From positions 1 through 63,346 of the forward strand of contig JAEZJP010000250.1 in NCBI GenBank assembly GCA_023415715.1: 63,346 bases of DNA, given 5' to 3'. A program made the position numbers and the translations under genes. The notes under the pieces are model-generated. The model searched no databases. It was not told where the DNA came from and saw nothing but the letters and a program-made list of their open reading frames with translations. The stretch's first letter is position 1; the number at the start of each line of letters is the position of its first letter. This document shows, in pieces, positions 7,967 through 16,527 of this stretch. Source of the DNA: Bacillota bacterium (lineage in GTDB: Bacteria > Bacillota > Clostridia > Christensenellales > Aristaeellaceae).

Positions 7967-8641
7967 TTGAACGACCATTCATACCATGGTGAGAATGTAC
8001 GCGAATTGGCCTATATAGCAATAAAAGAAAAGATCCTCTCGTGGGAGTTAAAGCCGGGTGATAAAGTCAGCGAGCAGGACCTGTCCAATGCACTGGGCGT
8101 GAGCAGAACGCCGGTGCGGGAGGCGCTGCTTCGCTTAAGTTCCGAGCGGCTGGTGGATATCCGCCCGCAGCGCGGCACCTTCATTTCCAGGATCAACACC
8201 AAGGAATTTGCCCAGGAGCGCTTTATCCGCCTGAACCTGGAAATGGCGGTAATGAAGGAACTGTCGGGGTGCAAGTCCACATCCTTTTACAAAAGATTGG
8301 CGGAGAATATCGAACAGCAGCAGGAATGCGCCGATACGGATGATTTCGAGGATTACCTTTTCCTGGATGACTCCTTCCACCGTGCGTTTTTCGAGCAGGC
8401 GGAAAAGATGCTGGCATGGGAGGTCATTCAAAGCCTGGAGGGGCAGTGCCGAAGGTTGCGGAGGTATACGCTTACAACTGAATCTGATTTCCCGCTTTTG
8501 ATAAGCCAGCATCAATTGATCATGCAGCACGTGTTTGACGGCAACATGGCAGCCCTGCGGGAGACTCTGACCACGCACATCAACAAGCTTTTGGACGACC
8601 TGTCAAAGATCAAAAAGCAGCACCGGGAATACTTTATCTGA
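7967..8641 (+). CDS. GntR-family regulator, FCD (FadR/UxuR-like) type
   Basis: The 224-residue regulator has an N-terminal winged helix (residues ~12-75, with the signature GVSRTPVREALLRL) and an all-helical FCD effector domain. The metal-binding histidines of the FCD domain are suggested by DDSFHRAFF, SQHQLIMQH and TTHINKLL. The start is TTG with GGGAGA about 10 nt upstream. The gene is divergent from uxuA, so control of hexuronate catabolism through a uronate or aldonate ligand is inferred. A hairpin terminator follows. Confidence 0.9.
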   Translation: MNDHSYHGENVRELAYIAIKEKILSWELKPGDKVSEQDLSNALGVSRTPVREALLRLSSERLVDIRPQRGTFISRINTKEFAQERFIRLNLEMAVMKELSGCKSTSFYKRLAENIEQQQECADTDDFEDYLFLDDSFHRAFFEQAEKMLAWEVIQSLEGQCRRLRRYTLTTESDFPLLISQHQLIMQHVFDGNMAALRETLTTHINKLLDDLSKIKKQHREYFI

Positions 8642-8730
8642 CCATAAACAGAGCGTTTTATTTCCATTTTCCGTCTCACCGTACTGCTAATTTTATTATT
8701 TGCGGCGCCCGGCCGGTAACTGAACAAGGA

Positions 8731-8757
8731 GCCTTCCGGGTGAAAATTCCGGAAGGC
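8731..8757 (+). terminator. Terminator between convergent genes
   Basis: A 9-bp stem (8731-8739 and 8749-8757, GCCTTCCGG and complement) is followed on the plus strand by GCATCTTTTATA. It lies between the FCD regulator and the convergent kinase gene. Confidence 0.6.
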
Positions 8758-8779
8758 GCATCTTTTATATACGCTGCTG

Positions 8780-10501
8780 TCATTGATAACGGATGGTAAT
8801 AGCCACGCACAGCCCGCCGGCAGGATTATTGCTAAGGCTAAGGCCGCTTTCCGGCCCATACCTCAATCTGATCCTGCTGTTCACGTTAAAAAAGCCGATG
8901 CTTGAGTGCTGGGATTCCATATCCCCAGACCGCTTCATTTTTTCATTAAGGTTTATTAACCGCTCCTCATCCATACCGCAGCCGTTGTCAATGATCAGGA
9001 TGGTCAAAAGCCCGTCATCAAATAACGAGCCGATCATGATATGTCCCTTTTCCTTCCGCCCACGCACAAACCCGTGCTGTATGGCGTTTTCCACTACGGG
9101 TTCCAGTATCATTCTTGGCACATTCAATACCAGAAGATCTTCCGGGACCGACGTTTCGATTTCATATGCCTCATCATACCGAAGACCGATGATCTGGGCG
9201 TAAATCCTGACGCATTCCAGTTCCTCTTCCAGCGTGCCTGTATTTTTATCCACACAGTATCTGTAAAGCCTGGCCAGCAGCATAGCCATTTCTCTGGTGC
9301 GCGGCGCATTCTCCTCGCTGGACATGCCGCAGATACATTCCAGCATGTTATATAAAAAGTGGGGATTGATCTGCGCCTGCAGAAACATATTTCTGGCGCG
9401 AAGCTGCTCCACCTCCGCCTGCATAAGGCTCAGCTTTGCCTGGCTCATTTCATGCCCCAATTGGTTGGTGCGCTCCACCATTTCGTTGATGCCCTGAGCC
9501 AGTGCGCTCAGTTCGTTCTTCCCCTTAACCGGGTTGATAATATGCCCATTTTCAACGCTGACCGCCATGGTCTGGGTATGGATATTGGCAATGGGATGAA
9601 GGATGCTGGCATAGATGAGCAGCGCCAAAAAGCATTCGCTGACGATAAATATCGCAAGGTAAATGCCTCCCATGCCAAAGAAGGAAGCGGCGGAGCGCAC
9701 GTAATCCGTTTGCGGGCATGCCAGTATGATCTGCCAATGAAGTGCTGGCAGTTCAATTTTCTGAAGTCTAAACTGCGCGCCGTCCATTTGAGCCTTGGTC
9801 CCTTCCAAAGTCAGGAACTGCTGGGCGGTCATATTCCCAAGCCCTTTTATGGCAATAATATCATCATTGCTCTTTATGACAAAAGGAAATTGTACAAACC
9901 GAAGGCCGGACAATAGATCCGTCACCGAGGAAAAGGATACGCAAAACCCATTTGCGCCTGCCACCGGGACCGCAAGCGCCAATACATAGTCGCTTTCTTC
10001 GGCGGGTGTAAGCGGCAGACAGACAAAGCCTGAAAGCTCTTTTCCTTTCAAAGAATTTATGGCATTGCGCCGTGCAAGGTAATTGCCTATGGATAGGCCG
10101 CGCCCAAGCTGAGACTCGGTAATCTGCCCCTTATCGGTGGCAATGCAGACATTTGTCATTTGGGGAATATAGCGCAGAATATCGTTGAGGGTGGATACCA
10201 CCATATCTGCGTTTAAAAACTTGTAGGCGCTGTCGCCGCGGATATATGTCTTGACCTCGGTCTTGTTCGCCAATATGTACAGAGCGCTGCGCATGTTGTT
10301 AAGATCGTCCTGCATGGCAGTCAGTTCATCTCTGGCATATTGCCGGGCGCTGTTTATAGATGCCTGCTCCATCTGCCGGTTCGCCATCAGCGCGGTGGAA
10401 GCAACGGCGCCGGCAGTCAAAAGAACAGACGTCAACAAAAACACAAGCAGCGTTGTGCGCAGCGGCCAGTTTTTCATTAGCCACAACCTACGTATGTTCA
10501 T
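8780..10501 (-). CDS. Sensor histidine kinase, YesM/LytS type
   Basis: The 573-residue membrane kinase has TM1 near residues 12-40, an extracellular sensor of about 240 residues, TM2, a HAMP-like region (IANIHTQTMAV to NELSALAQGINEMVERTN) and a His_kinase domain. The phospho-His lies in QAQINPHFLYNMLE. A HATPase_c domain follows, with VVENAIQHG as N-box and IIDNGCGMDEE as G1 box. The ATG at 10501 is preferred because GGGGGA is 7 nt upstream. It is transcribed away from importer operon b. The matching response regulator is at 14198-14929, on the other side of that operon, so the two probably form a split two-component system sensing an extracellular saccharide (inference). Confidence 0.9.
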   Translation of the reverse strand: MNIRRLWLMKNWPLRTTLLVFLLTSVLLTAGAVASTALMANRQMEQASINSARQYARDELTAMQDDLNNMRSALYILANKTEVKTYIRGDSAYKFLNADMVVSTLNDILRYIPQMTNVCIATDKGQITESQLGRGLSIGNYLARRNAINSLKGKELSGFVCLPLTPAEESDYVLALAVPVAGANGFCVSFSSVTDLLSGLRFVQFPFVIKSNDDIIAIKGLGNMTAQQFLTLEGTKAQMDGAQFRLQKIELPALHWQIILACPQTDYVRSAASFFGMGGIYLAIFIVSECFLALLIYASILHPIANIHTQTMAVSVENGHIINPVKGKNELSALAQGINEMVERTNQLGHEMSQAKLSLMQAEVEQLRARNMFLQAQINPHFLYNMLECICGMSSEENAPRTREMAMLLARLYRYCVDKNTGTLEEELECVRIYAQIIGLRYDEAYEIETSVPEDLLVLNVPRMILEPVVENAIQHGFVRGRKEKGHIMIGSLFDDGLLTILIIDNGCGMDEERLINLNEKMKRSGDMESQHSSIGFFNVNSRIRLRYGPESGLSLSNNPAGGLCVAITIRYQ

Positions 10502-10616
10502 ACCGAATTCCCCCATCTTCCGTACCAACTATATCAGGGATGGAAACTTTGGTCTATATGTTTCCGGATCAACCGAAATTATCAGAACAGGAACCGAAGA
10601 AATCCAATACGGGCGA

Positions 10617-10657
10617 ACAACTCCCATGGTATGATGAAAAAAACAAATGGGAGTTGT
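10617..10657 (+). promoter_or_regulatory. Leader hairpin that buries the ribosome site of operon b
   Basis: An 11-bp perfect inverted repeat, ACAACTCCCAT (10617-10627) and ATGGGAGTTGT (10647-10657), has a 19-nt loop. The 3' arm contains the GGGAG Shine-Dalgarno of the permease gene starting at 10661, followed by TTTT. It could act as a translational gate or weak attenuator. Confidence 0.55.
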
Positions 10658-10660
10658 TTT

Positions 10661-11623
10661 ATGAAAGCACAGGCTATACAAATCCCGGCATTGCAGCCGC
10701 GTCGCGAGAGGCTGTATTGCAAAATATGGAATAAGCGTTATGCCTATATCTTCCTGCTGCCCGGCCTTGTATTCTTCGCTGTCTTTTCCTATGTGCCTAT
10801 GGCGGGGCTTATATTGTCCTTTGAAAAGTATAACGCAAGGCTGGGCATGTTTTTAAGCCCTTTTGTCGGCTGGGATAATTTCGAACGCATTTTTATTACT
10901 CCCATGGCGATGAAATCCATTGTCAATACGCTGACCATCAGCCTTGGGCGCATTTTATTCGAGTTCCCTGCGCCCATACTACTGGCCTTGCTGCTTAACG
11001 AAATGCGGGGCCAGCGCTTAAAGCGCCTGTACCAAACTGCTTTTACATTTCCCCATTTCCTATCTTGGGTGATTGTAGCCATCATATTGCAGGATTTTCT
11101 TGGCAGCAATGGTGCCGTCAATTATCTGCTCGGCTTTTTTGACGCAAGCCAGGTCAATTTCCTTTCCACGCCCGGTTTTTTCCGGCCGTTATTATACATC
11201 ACTTCCGTCTGGAAAACCATGGGCTGGTCGGCCATCATTTATATTGCTTCCATAGCCGGCGTCGGCACGGAGCTTTATGAGGCCGCGGCCATCGACGGAG
11301 CGGGCAGGCTGCGGCGCATATGGCATATAACGCTGCCGGGTATCAAAACAACTATCATCATCATGCTGATCCTCAAAATTGGCAAATCCATGAACGCGGG
11401 CTTTGACCAGATTTTTAACATGCGCAATTCTGTAGTAAAAGGCGTTGCCGATATTATCGATACGTATGTCTATGATATCACCTTTCAATCAACGCCCAAT
11501 TACGGCTTCTCCACGGCGGTGGGTATGTTCAAGTCGGTCATCAACGCGCTGCTTCTGCTTCTTGCCAACTTCGGCAGCAAGAAGCTGTTCGGCATGGGCC
11601 TATTCGGAACGGAAAAGGAGTAG
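10661..11623 (+). CDS. ABC transporter permease, LplB-like (operon b)
   Basis: About 320 residues. It is the LplB/polysaccharide-type CUT1 permease: a basic N-terminus ending KIWNKRYAYIF, TM1 LLPGLVFFAVFSYVPMAGLILSF (described by its first part), then conserved FVGWDNFERIF, and the coupling loop ELYEAAAIDGAGRLRRIWHITLPG. The C-terminal INALLLLLANFGSKK is also typical. The ATG at 10661 has GGGAG 7 nt upstream, inside a hairpin. An ATG at 10631 has no ribosome site. It is the first gene of a rightward operon with a second permease, binding protein, response regulator and oxidoreductase. Confidence 0.9.
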   Translation: MKAQAIQIPALQPRRERLYCKIWNKRYAYIFLLPGLVFFAVFSYVPMAGLILSFEKYNARLGMFLSPFVGWDNFERIFITPMAMKSIVNTLTISLGRILFEFPAPILLALLLNEMRGQRLKRLYQTAFTFPHFLSWVIVAIILQDFLGSNGAVNYLLGFFDASQVNFLSTPGFFRPLLYITSVWKTMGWSAIIYIASIAGVGTELYEAAAIDGAGRLRRIWHITLPGIKTTIIIMLILKIGKSMNAGFDQIFNMRNSVVKGVADIIDTYVYDITFQSTPNYGFSTAVGMFKSVINALLLLLANFGSKKLFGMGLFGTEKE

Positions 11624-11627
11624 TACG

Positions 11628-12497
11628 GTGAAAAGAAAGAAATTAGAAGCGCTGGATATCATCAGCTTTATCATACTTACACTTGTGATCATCATCGTCG
11701 TTTTGCCGTTTTATTCGGCATTTGTGACATCGCTTACCTCCAGCGCATCCTATGCCCGCTCCCCTGTCCAGCTTTTCCCCTATGAATTTTCCATGGACAG
11801 CTATCGCTACGTGTTTGAAAACTCCGCCCTAATTTCAGGGTATCTTAATACGATTTTCATTACCACAATCGGCGTTATACTGTCGATGGCCGTATCCCTG
11901 ATGACTGCCTACGGACTAAGCTATAAAGATTATCCAGGAAAAAAGCTGATGTTTATCCTGGTGTTGATTCCCATGTATTTTACCGGCGGGCTTTTGCCCA
12001 CCTATCTTTTGATGAAGAACCTGAACATGGTAAGCAACCTGTGGGGGATCATTCTTTTGTGCGGAATAACACCCTTCAACATCATCATTATCAAAAACGG
12101 CATCGACCAGTTGCCGGATGAATTATCTGAAGCCGCCCGCATGGACGGGGCGGGAGAAATTTTTATTTTCATTCGTGTACTGGTGCCGCTTCTGGCGCCT
12201 GTGATCGCCACCTTCTCGCTTTTTTATGCGGTGGACTACTGGAACGAATGGTTCTGGTCCATGCTTCTTTTAACCAAGCCTGAAACAAAAACATTGCAGA
12301 TCATATTGCGTACCATCGTGGCCAGTTCACAGGATGCAGCTTCCGGTTCGGTGGCCGCCGCTTATGATAACGTTGCCTTTTCCCAGGGCATCAAAATGGC
12401 GGCTGTTGTGGTGGCTATGCTGCCCATCATGCTGGTCTATCCCTTTTTGCAAAAGTACTTCGCCAAGGGCATGCTGGTGGGTGCAGTAAAAATGTAA
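11628..12497 (+). CDS. ABC transporter permease, LplC/YtcP-like (operon b)
   Basis: The 289-residue partner permease starts at GTG 11628, with AAGGAG 7 nt upstream and only 4 nt after the previous stop. The first TM segment is IISFIILTLVIIIVVLPFYSA. The coupling loop is ELSEAARMDGAGEIFIFIRV, and the tail FLQKYFAKGMLVGAVKM is typical of the YtcP group. It forms the channel with the upstream LplB-like protein. A terminator-like hairpin sits between this gene and the binding protein. Confidence 0.9.
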   Translation: MKRKKLEALDIISFIILTLVIIIVVLPFYSAFVTSLTSSASYARSPVQLFPYEFSMDSYRYVFENSALISGYLNTIFITTIGVILSMAVSLMTAYGLSYKDYPGKKLMFILVLIPMYFTGGLLPTYLLMKNLNMVSNLWGIILLCGITPFNIIIIKNGIDQLPDELSEAARMDGAGEIFIFIRVLVPLLAPVIATFSLFYAVDYWNEWFWSMLLLTKPETKTLQIILRTIVASSQDAASGSVAAAYDNVAFSQGIKMAAVVVAMLPIMLVYPFLQKYFAKGMLVGAVKM

Positions 12498-12500
12498 TCC

Positions 12501-12523
12501 AATTGGCTGGGAGCCAATTTTTA
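12501..12523 (+). terminator. Terminator-like hairpin before binding-protein gene (operon b)
   Basis: AATTGGCT-GGG-AGCCAATT (12501-12508 and 12512-12519) followed by TTT. It probably attenuates read-through between the permeases and the binding protein, which may therefore also have its own promoter. Confidence 0.5.
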
Positions 12524-12595
12524 GCTTTCACAAAAAGGAGGGGCGGCGGTACTTTTCCCGGAATTAAATGAATTGACAGCTAGGAGGATGAACAA

Positions 12596-14125
12596 ATGAA
12601 ACGGTTTTTCTCACTTTTGCTCACCTTAATCATGGTATGTTCCGCAACTTTGGCACTGGCCGAAAACACGCAGGACCGCGTATCCTTTTCCGCAACGTAC
12701 TATCAAAGCGCCGAGGCCCAAAAGGATGCTGTGTATGACTACTTCTGCAACAAATTTAATGTGGACATCGACATGATCGGTGTCTCCCCCGACAGCCTGA
12801 ACGAAACAAACAACATCATGATCCCCGCAGGCACCATGTACGACTGGATGCTTTGGGATTTCAACTATACCACCTATGTTTCCTACGTGGAGCAGGGCTT
12901 GCTGAAACCTCTGCCCAAGGGCTGGGAGGAAAAGTACATAAACCTTTACAATGCCATGAAGGCCAGCGGCATACTGGATAAGCTGTATATAGGCGGCGAA
13001 GTGTACGCCATACCCAAGACAATCTACTACAACTTTGCAAAAGGCGATACAGCCCTTTGGCATATGATGCTGTACTACCGCGCCGACTGGCTGAAAACCT
13101 TGGGCATGGAGCCCTGGGGCGACACGGTCACCATTTCTAAGGTGATGGACTTTTGCAAGGCGGCTGTAGAAAAGAATCTGGCCGGTAACGGCAGCACCAT
13201 CGGCCTGTGCGGCAGTACCAGCCACCTCACTTCCCTTTTGATGCAGATGTACAATGGATACTATGATACCTTCACAAATGTGGACGGGAAGTATGTCTGG
13301 GGCCCGACCATTGACAAGACGGCGGACGGCATCGCCTATATCAAGAAACTGTACTCCCAGAAGCTGTTGGACCCCGACTTCTATCTGGCCACAAGAGATG
13401 CCGCGCAGAACCTGTTCAGCTCAGGCATGGCGGCCTGCGTTTTCACCAATGGCACCGTTTCCAACTTCACTTCCATCTTGAAAAACAGCGAAGCCGCAGG
13501 TGTTGCCGATGCCAAACAGAATATCAAGAGTGTTGTGGTAACGGATGACCAGGGCGTATGGCGCGGCGCTGAAACAAGCAACTACTGGCTGGCCTCCATC
13601 TTCTCCCCCAGCCTTGACGACGCAAAGTTTGTCCGCATCCTTTCCCTCATCGATTATCTGTATACCAAGGAAGCGGAACAGATCATCAACATGGGTCTGG
13701 AAGGTGTCGACTGGGAGTCAAGCGCCGACGGCGGATATACGAACCTGCTGGATTCCGTCTACGCCAATGTCCGCGAGAAGTATCCTTCCTGCTGGTTCTG
13801 GCGCTTCATGGCGTTGTGCCCGGATGAATTCTCCCTGGTCAATCCGGCGGAAGATCAAATTGTGCAAAAGGCTGTGAATGCTGCCTATGCCGCCCGTGCC
13901 ACATCGGCCGCCAAGAACGGTTTCATCAAGTTGGATTACAACGTAAACTTCCTGGGCACCCAAGCCAAAGCTGATTACTCGGTGAACATACTGGACGAAG
14001 TGGTGCGCATCGCCGTGGATGATAAAATTACCGAGGACGCCATCGCTCAGGAGTGGACCAAGTTCATCGATAATTACCGGCAGATCTGGCAGCCGGTTGT
14101 GGATGACTTGAACGCCACAAAATAA
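12596..14125 (+). CDS. ABC transporter substrate-binding protein (operon b)
   Basis: The 509-residue secreted protein has signal peptide MKRFFSLLLTLIMVCSATLALA followed by ENTQ, with no lipobox. It has the long LipO/LplA-type solute-binding fold: AGTMYDWMLWDFNY, a central YRADWLKTLGM motif common to LplA-like proteins, and WRFMALCPDEFS in the C-terminal lobe. The AGGAGG site before the ATG is strong. It presumably delivers an oligosaccharide to the permeases at 10661-12497. A stem-loop follows, then the response regulator. The ligand cannot be deduced. Confidence 0.9.
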   Translation: MKRFFSLLLTLIMVCSATLALAENTQDRVSFSATYYQSAEAQKDAVYDYFCNKFNVDIDMIGVSPDSLNETNNIMIPAGTMYDWMLWDFNYTTYVSYVEQGLLKPLPKGWEEKYINLYNAMKASGILDKLYIGGEVYAIPKTIYYNFAKGDTALWHMMLYYRADWLKTLGMEPWGDTVTISKVMDFCKAAVEKNLAGNGSTIGLCGSTSHLTSLLMQMYNGYYDTFTNVDGKYVWGPTIDKTADGIAYIKKLYSQKLLDPDFYLATRDAAQNLFSSGMAACVFTNGTVSNFTSILKNSEAAGVADAKQNIKSVVVTDDQGVWRGAETSNYWLASIFSPSLDDAKFVRILSLIDYLYTKEAEQIINMGLEGVDWESSADGGYTNLLDSVYANVREKYPSCWFWRFMALCPDEFSLVNPAEDQIVQKAVNAAYAARATSAAKNGFIKLDYNVNFLGTQAKADYSVNILDEVVRIAVDDKITEDAIAQEWTKFIDNYRQIWQPVVDDLNATK

Positions 14126-14141
14126 GAAAGGCATACATATC

Positions 14142-14173
14142 GGTGCGGATTGCTTCATCCGGCAGTCCGCACC
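14142..14173. other. Intercistronic stem-loop after binding-protein gene (operon b)
   Basis: GGTGCGGA (14142-14149) pairs with TCCGCACC (14166-14173) around a 16-nt loop, between the binding-protein stop and the response-regulator start. No U-tract follows. Confidence 0.65.
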
Positions 14174-14197
14174 ACATGCATACCGGGAGTTGACATC

Positions 14198-14929
14198 ATG
14201 GAGGAGTATACGTGCATTCTCGTGGATGACGACAAATGGGCGCTGACCGACATCCGTAAAAATATCGCCTTTGCCCAGGCGGGCTTTTGCATTGCGGGAG
14301 AATACTTAAACGCCCGGGATGCGCTTAAAGCCATCAAAGCGGATCCCCCCGACCTTATAATTACCGATATCCGCATGGGCGAATTGAGCGGGCTGGACCT
14401 GGTGGAAGAATGCCAGAAAGCAGGGATTCGCTCAGCGTTCATCGTAATCAGCGGGCATTCCGATTTCTCATACGCCCAGCGAGCATTGAACAGCGGGGTC
14501 TGCCACTTCATGCTCAAGCCCGTGGATGCGCTGGAAGGGCTGCGTATGCTTTTGAAGGTGCGCGACCGGCTTCAAAACAAAAGCGTTCCCGAAGCGCCCC
14601 GCCACCATGCCATCGATGAGATCATGCAGTATATGCGCTTACACTATCAGCAGCACCTAAGTCTGGAAGACGTAGCGGACCATTTTTACATGAACAAGAC
14701 CTATCTTTCGGAACTGTTTAAGAAAGAAACGGGAAAAAGCTTTGTACAGTTCAAAAATGAAATCCGTGTGGAACGGGCGAAAGTGCTTTTGCGTAGCTCG
14801 GATGATTTGATCAGTTCTGTTTCAGAACAATGCGGCTTTGAGGACGCCGGCTATTTTTCAGCCGTATTCAAGCTTATGACGCAGAAAACGCCCCAGCAAT
14901 ACAGAAACGAAAAATGGACGGACCGGTAA
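14198..14929 (+). CDS. Response regulator with AraC-type HTH (YesN-like)
   Basis: The 243-residue regulator has a REC domain at residues 5-120: acidic pocket VDDD (10-12), phospho-acceptor D57 in IITDIRM, and K107 in MLKPVD. An AraC HTH follows at ~145-240, with LEDVADHFYMNKTYLSELFKKETG as helix-turn-helix 1 and CGFEDAGYFSAVFK as helix-turn-helix 2. The start is the ATG at 14198 behind GGGAG. It probably receives phosphate from the kinase encoded at 8780-10501 and activates operon b. It is about half the length of the regulator at 43781-45235 because it lacks a middle domain. Confidence 0.92.
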   Translation: MEEYTCILVDDDKWALTDIRKNIAFAQAGFCIAGEYLNARDALKAIKADPPDLIITDIRMGELSGLDLVEECQKAGIRSAFIVISGHSDFSYAQRALNSGVCHFMLKPVDALEGLRMLLKVRDRLQNKSVPEAPRHHAIDEIMQYMRLHYQQHLSLEDVADHFYMNKTYLSELFKKETGKSFVQFKNEIRVERAKVLLRSSDDLISSVSEQCGFEDAGYFSAVFKLMTQKTPQQYRNEKWTDR

Positions 14930-14950
14930 AAGGATTGCGGAGGTACGTTT

Positions 14951-16213
14951 ATGGAATTTATACGCCGCGTGCATGACGGCGGGTACTATGATGTTATCGT
15001 TTGCGGCGCAGGTCCTGCTGGCATAGGCGCATCGCTAAGCGCCGCGCAAAAGGGACTTCGTGTGTTGCTTCTGGATTCCGCAGGCTGCCTAGGCGGCTGT
15101 TGGACCAGCGGGTTGATGAGCATCGCGCTGGACATCATCGACAAGGGCGGCATCCCCCGCAGGATCATGGACCAGCTGATTAAAGATAACAAGGCGCAGT
15201 GGGCGGACAGCGAAAGCTACGTTTACCATGTGGAAAGCATGAAACATCTGCTGGAGCAGATGGTCAAAAATGCCAAGGTGGACATTTCCCTTTTTACCAG
15301 AGTAACAGATGTCAAAACGGAAAATGGACGGTTAGATTCCATCCTGGCGGATGGCTTCGGTTCCTCGGCCTACCGGGCCGGATGGTTTGTGGATGCCACC
15401 GGCCACGGCACGCTTTCCGCGCTTGCTGGATGCACCTATCAGTCCGGCTATCCCGAAAGCGGTAAAAAGCAGCCTGCCAGCCTGGAAGCGCTGGTAAGCG
15501 GCGTGCCAGATAACTGGCACAGTGATATCCACAATCCGGCGAAAAAGCGGGAGCTATACGAATTATTCCAGTCGGTGGGGATCAAATGCAGCTATCCTTC
15601 GCCGCTGCTGTTTCAAAACGGGCCTGCCGCCAAGTGCTGGAAGCTGGCCATCAACCAGCAGTACGGCGTGGATGTGGAAAAACCTCAAACCATCACCGAT
15701 GCAACCATCAATGCACGGGATGAGATCTTAAGGGCCGTGGATGCGCTTCGCACCCTGCCCGGTTGGGAATACTTCACCCTTGTGACAACCGCGGAGCAGA
15801 TCGGCCTTCGGGACAACAGGCGCATCGAGGGGCTGTACCGCATCACGGGGGAGGATTGCCTTGCGGGCAGGAAGTTTTCAGATGGCGTTGTGCCGGTGCG
15901 TTATTTTCTGGACGTGCATGAACTAACTTCAGAAGGCCATGTGAAGGACGGCGTCAGCAACAAAAAGACGCTGCCCTATCAACTTCCCATGCGCTGCCTC
16001 ATCGCTAGGGAAATACGCAACCTGTTCATAGCGGGCAGATGCCTGTCCGGCGATTTCTTTGCCCATTCCTCTTACCGCATGACGAACACGGCCTGCGCAA
16101 CGGGCGAGGCGGTGGGTCTGGCCATCGCGTCCCTTTCGGAAAAGGATGATAATACCCTGGTGGACGGCACTGGTATCCGCAACGCCATGCTTGGCCGGGG
16201 GTACGTATTGTAG
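14951..16213 (+). CDS. FAD-dependent oxidoreductase (FAD_oxidored family)
   Basis: The 420-residue flavoprotein opens with a Rossmann dinucleotide motif VIVCGAGPAGIGAS (residues ~14-27). GGCWTSGLMS and VDATGHGTLSALAGC follow, typical of the PF12831-like FAD_oxidored family, and a C-terminal FIAGRCLSGDFFAHSSYR flavin-contact region. The substrate is not known. In polysaccharide loci such enzymes often oxidise or modify sugar derivatives. It is translated 21 nt after the response regulator behind GCGGAGG, so it belongs to operon b. A strong terminator follows at 16388. Confidence 0.85.
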   Translation: MEFIRRVHDGGYYDVIVCGAGPAGIGASLSAAQKGLRVLLLDSAGCLGGCWTSGLMSIALDIIDKGGIPRRIMDQLIKDNKAQWADSESYVYHVESMKHLLEQMVKNAKVDISLFTRVTDVKTENGRLDSILADGFGSSAYRAGWFVDATGHGTLSALAGCTYQSGYPESGKKQPASLEALVSGVPDNWHSDIHNPAKKRELYELFQSVGIKCSYPSPLLFQNGPAAKCWKLAINQQYGVDVEKPQTITDATINARDEILRAVDALRTLPGWEYFTLVTTAEQIGLRDNRRIEGLYRITGEDCLAGRKFSDGVVPVRYFLDVHELTSEGHVKDGVSNKKTLPYQLPMRCLIAREIRNLFIAGRCLSGDFFAHSSYRMTNTACATGEAVGLAIASLSEKDDNTLVDGTGIRNAMLGRGYVL

Positions 16214-16293
16214 CGCAGGTACCCGTTCCCGGATATTATTTTTTCTGTGCCGCCAGGCAACGAACAAATTCCCGTATGCTGCATAGCATGTTA

Positions 16294-16343
16294 CTGATTC
16301 CTCTTGCTGTAGGGGGGAATCAGCAAAGGTTTGCCTCCTTTGC
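16294..16343. other. Two adjacent small inverted repeats in the gap after the oxidoreductase
   Basis: CTGATTCC/GGAATCAG (16294-16301, 16316-16323) and GCAAAGG/CCTTTGC (16323-16329, 16337-16343) share a base and form tandem hairpins. The function is unknown. Nothing else but a terminator and a promoter is seen in 16214-16527. Confidence 0.4.
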
Positions 16344-16387
16344 ACTGCCTATGATCCATGGGCATATATCATATCATAATTTATTCG

Positions 16388-16417
16388 GGGAGCGGCATTC
16401 GCTGCTCCCTTTTTTTG
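16388..16417 (+). terminator. Intrinsic terminator of operon b
   Basis: 9-bp stem GGGAGCGGC/GCTGCTCCC (16388-16396, 16401-16409, one G-U pair) with a 4-nt loop and a run of T after it. Confidence 0.85.
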
Positions 16418-16476
16418 CCCTGATTTGAACAGGCAGTCCTATTGCCGGTGCCATTTTGCATAACAGTCAGTTAGGC

Positions 16477-16505
16477 TTTACAACATTTTGCCGCACCGGT
16501 ATATG
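16477..16505 (+). promoter_or_regulatory. Promoter for ferritin-like gene
   Basis: TTTACA (16477-16482), 17-nt spacer, TATATG (16500-16505), about 23 nt before the chosen start codon. Confidence 0.5.
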
Positions 16506-16527
16506 ATGAAGGGGAGGGGTAATGATC

